A stretch of 22,470 nucleotides of DNA from Syncephalis plumigaleata (Eukaryota; Zoopagomycota; Zoopagomycetes; Zoopagales; Piptocephalidaceae), in assembly GCA_025201365.1 (NCBI GenBank), contig JAIXMF010000222.1, positions 1 through 22,470 on the forward strand. The letters are read 5' to 3'. The notes beneath the pieces were generated by a model. That model was not told where the DNA came from. It worked only from the letters and a program-made list of their open reading frames with translations, and did no database searches. Positions 17,918 to 22,470 of the stretch are shown here, piece after piece (positions within the stretch are counted from its first letter, which is position 1; each line of letters opens with the position of its first letter). Made by a program: the position numbers and the translations under genes.

Positions 17918-20032
17918 CTAAACATGACCGAAACGACGAAAGACAGGTAATCGACGTTGTTCTGTTGAATCTATCGCTGCTGCTGTTGTGGTTGATGATG
18001 CGGCTGCCATTGCCATCGTTGTAGTAATGGCCGCACCAATGGGTGCAGTATCTATAGCTGATGCTGATCCAGTTGCACCAAGCAACGAAGGACCATGCGG
18101 TTGATGCAATGAATGAAGATGAAGATTATAGTGCGACGGATGGTGGAATGATGGCGTCGATTGTCCAGCGAGCAAGGATACCGATGATAGATTGCTACTA
18201 TTGGTGTTGGCAGTAGTATTCGTACCTACTGATGATGAACGAGGTCTTCCACTAATGCTACGCAATGTTGTCGCACCTACTCCAGGGACAACTGGCATTG
18301 GGAGCATACCCAAGACATTACCACCAGCAGCAGTAGTAGTAGTAGCGGCAGCGGCAGATACAGATGAAGCTAAACCACCTCCAATGGGACCAAGTACAGG
18401 TGGTGTCAATGGACCGCTACCCCCGTTGGTCGAGTGTACTGATGCAGCTGATAGAGCAGGTGATGCTGGTAACAAGGACGACGTCGCTGGCAGTAGACTT
18501 GGTGACATACCATGATGACCGATGGATGATAGATCGACATTACTATGTGATATACCGAATCGATTGTCAGACGATAGAGGATTTGCAAGATAACGAGCAT
18601 TGTCATTGGTCGAGTCGATAGTCCAGGCGCGTGATCGTTGCGGGATCTTTATTTCCGGTTTAATGTCAAGCTGTTGCATGAGATCCGAGCTTAGTAGGCA
18701 CGAGGATACGGAAACGCTATTGCTGTTACTGCTGTTGAGATTATTGCTATTGCTAGTGATATCACTATCATCTAAAAGTGTATTTTGTATCCACATATTG
18801 CTGACTACTGGATCTGGTAGTTGAGTTGCTGTTAATCCCGGTGAACTACTGCTAATGAGATCGGGGAATAGCGCTATACTCGACGATTGTTCAATGGGCG
18901 AAGTGCGCTGGCTAGTCAATACTGGAGCTGGACCAATTGGTGATATGGTAGTGGCAGTGGCAGTAGCCGCAGTAGTAGGTAAACTAAAGTTACTTGACAT
19001 GTCTATACCGGTCCAGTTGGCATTATTCGCATGAATAGCTGCTATCATTGGTGATGAAGTGGGACTCGATGTCGATGATAGACCGGTAGTGCTATCACTA
19101 AGCGTATTACTCGCGCCAATAGCCAAGGTTGCCAATGATGCAGTTAGTGGCATATCTCCATTATCACCGAGGTTAGTAGTACTGGTAGTTGTTGTACTGG
19201 CACTTGTCATTAGGACTGGCGGTGTGTCATTGCTGATAGTTTCACTCGCTAGGCTGACCGATGAGCCATTGGCACTGGTTGGAATAACGCCACTCGCACC
19301 TGCACCTGCAGCAGCAGCAGCAGCAGCAATAGCAGCACTACCAGGACCCTCGTTGTGGATAAAGCAGCATCGCTTACCGTAGGGACATGTACCCTTCTCC
19401 CAGAAGGTTCTACAGATTTCAGTCTTATACTTGGGATGTCGTTGCACTTGACGCAATTCCGTCATACCATGAGCAAATTGACATTTGGCACTGTAGCGGC
19501 AATGGCCCGTCTCCTCGTATGATCGACAAAGCTCGGTCTTGTAGAGTGCTGATTTCTTGGGATCACGATCACGTCGTGCGTTCACCGCTAATTGATCTTC
19601 GTCCTCGGTTTCATCGACTGTCGAGACATTAGACGATAGATTGAGTTCAAGCTCTCCAAGGTTGGTCGAGCGATCAAGATCCGAGTTAGCTCTACGTCTA
19701 CCGGTAGTAGTTGTCGTGGTAGTGGCATTTTTCGTTGCTTTAGGATCAGATGCGGCAATACCACCGACTGTTTGTTTTGTATTGCCCGCGGATAGGGCAG
19801 ATTCCGCCGAGAGAGTGCGTGATCCATTGGGACCAATATCGCTGTTGCGACGACCACCACGCCATGCGTTTACAGGTGGTGTTAGACAGCCCTCTGATCC
19901 TGGGTTGGCTGATCGTCCATCAGGCATGGGCCAGGCCGGGAAACTACGGCGTTGACTGTTATCGCCGCCGTTGGCGGTAGTGTTCGACGCCATAGGATTG
20001 GTAGATTGCGTGGATAATCCAGTTACACTCAT
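17918..20032 (-). CDS. TIS11/ZFP36-like tandem CCCH zinc-finger mRNA-decay factor
   Basis: TIS11 (TTP/Cth2/Zfs1) proteins bind AU-rich elements in 3' UTRs and recruit CCR4-NOT to destroy the mRNA. One uninterrupted frame from ATG 20032 gives 704 aa. The open frame extends upstream, but only through non-ATG codons. Finger 1 is C169-x8-C178-x5-C184-x3-H188 after the lead-in YKTEL. Finger 2 is C207-x8-C216-x5-C222-x3-H226 after YKTEI. The 18-residue linker is exactly that of the family. The rest is low-complexity Ser/Thr/Ala/Asn sequence with homopolymer runs, including nine Ala near 240. An RRRANSDL stretch (about 112-119) resembles a basophilic kinase or 14-3-3 site. The last 12 residues, [12 protein letters not shown], resemble the NOT1-binding tail (RRLPIF) of animal TTP proteins. 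It is the only long intronless gene in the window. Confidence 0.92.
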   Translation of the reverse strand: MSVTGLSTQSTNPMASNTTANGGDNSQRRSFPAWPMPDGRSANPGSEGCLTPPVNAWRGGRRNSDIGPNGSRTLSAESALSAGNTKQTVGGIAASDPKATKNATTTTTTTGRRRANSDLDRSTNLGELELNLSSNVSTVDETEDEDQLAVNARRDRDPKKSALYKTELCRSYEETGHCRYSAKCQFAHGMTELRQVQRHPKYKTEICRTFWEKGTCPYGKRCCFIHNEGPGSAAIAAAAAAAGAGASGVIPTSANGSSVSLASETISNDTPPVLMTSASTTTTSTTNLGDNGDMPLTASLATLAIGASNTLSDSTTGLSSTSSPTSSPMIAAIHANNANWTGIDMSSNFSLPTTAATATATTISPIGPAPVLTSQRTSPIEQSSSIALFPDLISSSSPGLTATQLPDPVVSNMWIQNTLLDDSDITSNSNNLNSSNSNSVSVSSCLLSSDLMQQLDIKPEIKIPQRSRAWTIDSTNDNARYLANPLSSDNRFGISHSNVDLSSIGHHGMSPSLLPATSSLLPASPALSAASVHSTNGGSGPLTPPVLGPIGGGLASSVSAAAATTTTAAGGNVLGMLPMPVVPGVGATTLRSISGRPRSSSVGTNTTANTNSSNLSSVSLLAGQSTPSFHHPSHYNLHLHSLHQPHGPSLLGATGSASAIDTAPIGAAITTTMAMAAASSTTTAAAIDSTEQRRLPVFRRFGHV

Positions 20033-22470
20033 AATACTCGATAATGATAAGGACGATGTTGATGATGTTGATGATGATACACGTATCAAATTAAAATAAC
20101 ACGATTGAGTTGTTAGTAGAGGCAAGTAGTGATCGTATAATGTAGTGTAGTGTAGTGTGGTATAATGTACTTGCTGCTCCTATTTCTGCTATTGTTACGA
20201 CAACTGTTGTCCAAAGAATGTCGTCGAGAATAGCCTCCTAAATCCTATGCTGTGTAGATGATGGATATATATGTAGATATGTGATAGTTTAACTTCTTTT
20301 AAGTTATCGCGTTGAGGGAAACAAACGTTACGTAGCACTAGTATTTTGTTGTTACTGTCAATATTACTACTACTACTGCTACTATTACCACCTCAATGAA
20401 ACGGAAATACTGCAGAGAAAAGGAGAGAATGCGTACAATGAAAATGAAGCAAATAATAGAATTCAAAGAGAATGAATAAAAAGTGAAAGCGTAGCGAGAA
20501 AGATAGATAAATGATAGAAAAAAGAATAGATAGATAAAATAGATAAAAAGTAGATAGATAGATAGATAGAGGAAATCGCACTATGGTAACATTAATGTTA
20601 ATAATCCAAAAAAGGAATAATCAAGTGTAATAAAAAACCAGTTAGAATGACGATGATGATGATGATGATAATGAAATGACGATGATAAATGTAGGTAAAT
20701 GGTAGTGATGGTAGCGTGTATATATATATACATATATATGTGTGTGTAATAATGAAATGGGTGGCCATGGTGTGTCATCATTAGTGGTCGCGGTGTATTA
20801 ATAATTTCCATATTATTATCATTGATGATAGATTATTGGTCACGAGGGAACAGGATTAGAGTCGCCGTAGTAATGTGATATAACGGATAATAGCAAGTAG
20901 TATATGGTAAGACAAATTGGTTATTAGTCAGCGATATCAATGAATAAATGAATGAATGAATGAATATATCAATCAATGAATCTAGGGTCTAATGGTGCAA
21001 AGGTAGACACGACGATGGTGACAACCACCACCAACAATAGTGATCATGTATCTGCGCCAGTTATTTAGTTTAATCAATGCCGATTGGCTCGATGACGATG
21101 GTGACTCATCATCATAGTATGGTAGTACTAATTGTACTAGTTGTCCTCTCTCTCTATCTCTCTGTTTTTTCCTCTTTCGTCATTAATTGAATAATGACGA
21201 TATTGTTACGTGTAAACGCATAGAGGATGAAACAACTAAATGAACTGTTCAAAGCGCTCATACACACTCACTCACTCATGTACACACTCGCGTAGTCTAC
21301 CGATACATTTGTCTATTGAATAAAGATAGTTAACTTACCTAATGAGTAGTAGAATCACGCCAATAGGATTAATAGCAATAGCAATATGGTAGTTGTAGTT
21401 GTAATTGTGGTGCTAGTAGTGTAGTTATAATAGTATAGTATAGTATAGTGTAGCTGTAGTTGTTGTTTAATTGACCGAGATCGCCCTTATAGAATAGATC
21501 CAGCAATGAACTAGATAGATAACACAAGGAGTATGCGGTTTAGTTAGAGTCGTCCAGTTGTAGTTGAACACGCTAGCAAGCGTAGGCATAAAGTGTATAT
21601 TGCGCGAGAAACCAGTAGTAGTAGTAATAGTAGTGTATATCAAGACGCCACGTATATATATATATTTATATATTTATAAACAATCTCTTCCACTAGAGTA
21701 ATAAACGTCCAAGCTAGACAGTGACCCAGTGTAGAAGGGATAGAGGTAGAAATAGTAGAGGAAAGGTGCTAAGACGTCAAAATACGTTGAAACAACCACG
21801 TAAGAGAGAGGAGAGAGAGCGAGCGAAGTAGTGGAAGAGAACCGTATAGAATCCACTAGAATAAGAATAGCGTTGTGCGAATAAGCAGGAAAAGACGAAG
21901 GAAAAATGCAAACCTCCACAACCACAAGCCAGACTGAAACAGAACGTCGTGGAAAGTGAGACACAACGATGTAACTAAAGTAGCAGTTGCTTAGATGAAA
22001 GGAAGAGGACTTGAATACGCATATAATGACAACTAGATCAAAAGCGTGTGGAGGAATGTAAACGTGCGGACGAACAAGTGCTGTAGGCGTGCGTGGTACG
22101 TAAAGAGAGAGAGAGAGAAAGTCTGTGAAGAATGAAGAAGCGGAAAAGGTAAAAGCAACAAGGCTTGAGGCAGTATTGTTATTGTTGTTAATGGTATATC
22201 GATGAGCGTGTGGATGTATGCATGTGGAAGAGTGAATGAATGAATGAATGCGCTGTGTGTGTGTGTGTGGTGTGATGCGGTGTGTGTATATTAAGACCAT
22301 GTAGGTCTTGGAAATGTGATTTTTTTGGGGATATTTGTATGTGTATAGAAGGTATGGTATGATGGCATCCTATTGATCTGTGTGATTCGCATACAAAGAA
22401 ATGTGTCATTTATCGCGACAAATAAACAAAGAGACACGCGTATGTACGCATATATTACAAATGGTAATAG
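20033..22470. other. Long low-complexity region upstream of the TIS11 gene
   Basis: No supported gene is present in 2.4 kb. The plus strand is purine-rich and packed with simple repeats: GTGTA units near 20137-20158, GATA units near 20550-20570, GATGAT near 20649-20668, TA/TG runs near 20717-20748, GAAT units near 20944-20964, TATAG units near 21430-21450, AGAGAG near 21805 and 22104, and GTGTGT near 22254. On the minus strand this is a pyrimidine-rich leader or promoter for TIS11. A strong 5' splice site (CATTAG|GTAAGTTAAC on the minus strand, donor near 21339) suggests a 5'-UTR intron. A 208-codon minus-strand open frame ending near 21674 is judged non-coding. Confidence 0.55.

Noticed and set aside
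18192-19980. Plus-strand frames opposite TIS11 (about 75-107 codons)
   Set aside because: They are antisense shadows of low-complexity Ser/Thr/Ala codons. The minus frame has two intact CCCH fingers.
20130-20165. GTGTA-rich repeat considered as telomere-like sequence
   Set aside because: There are only a few imperfect units, within the TIS11 upstream region, and they do not match a known telomere repeat.
21674-22300. 208-codon ATG-started open frame on the minus strand
   Set aside because: It is Ser/Tyr/Phe/His-rich with no domain, spans microsatellites, and arises from pyrimidine-rich sequence that is poor in stop codons. It is better explained as TIS11 leader or promoter DNA.
1-22470. tRNA, rRNA, CRISPR array or intact transposase gene
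   Set aside because: Scanning for tRNA TΨC-loop motifs, regular spacer-repeat arrays and transposase motifs by eye showed none. The window is ordinary eukaryotic gene-rich DNA.

Overview
This is eukaryotic nuclear DNA, most likely from an early-diverging, AT-rich, compact-genome fungus (inference). Nearly all genes are split by short introns of about 50-95 nt with GT..TAG/CAG ends and CTAAC/CTAAT-type branch sites. The gene set fits a fungus: a Cut8/Sts1 proteasome tether, a TIS11-type CCCH protein, a K+-channel-beta-like aldo-keto reductase and a peroxisomal crotonase. A metazoan-like LAMTOR2 of exactly 125 aa suggests a lineage outside the ascomycete yeasts. No rRNA, tRNA, CRISPR array or complete transposon was seen.

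Layout, left to right. (1) 96-997, minus: 5' two thirds of a VPS72/YL1 (SWR1 complex) gene running off the left edge. (2) About 1.5 kb of pyrimidine-rich DNA, then STS1/cut8 (2489-3816, plus), which converges on an RNF14/Itt1-type RBR ubiquitin ligase (4095-5709, minus). (3) An F-box gene (6380-8020, plus) and a peroxisomal enoyl-CoA hydratase ending in SKL (8250-9199, minus). These two face each other between inverted copies of a roughly 140-bp promoter-like module, and the F-box gene is also bracketed by a 54-bp direct repeat. (4) ERCC1/RAD10 (9507-10909, minus), divergent from a small secreted protein (11189-11446, plus). (5) An unrecognised nine-exon coiled-coil gene (11617-14248, minus), divergent from LAMTOR2 (14408-14960, plus) across a 159-bp shared promoter. 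(6) A nine-exon aldo-keto reductase (15178-16750, minus). (7) A 1.2-kb spacer with a perfect 21-bp inverted repeat, then an intronless 704-aa TIS11/ZFP36-like mRNA-decay factor (17918-20032, minus) with a NOT1-binding-like C-terminal tail. It is preceded by more than 2.4 kb of low-complexity, purine-rich (plus strand) DNA to the right edge.

The genes do not form a single operon-like system. Three neighbours (STS1, the RBR ligase and the F-box gene) all belong to the ubiquitin-proteasome pathway. The most unusual DNA-level signal is the inverted duplication of a promoter-like segment upstream of both the F-box gene and the hydratase gene. All exon structures were derived by hand from reading frame, splice signals and family alignment from memory. 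No database or RNA evidence was available.
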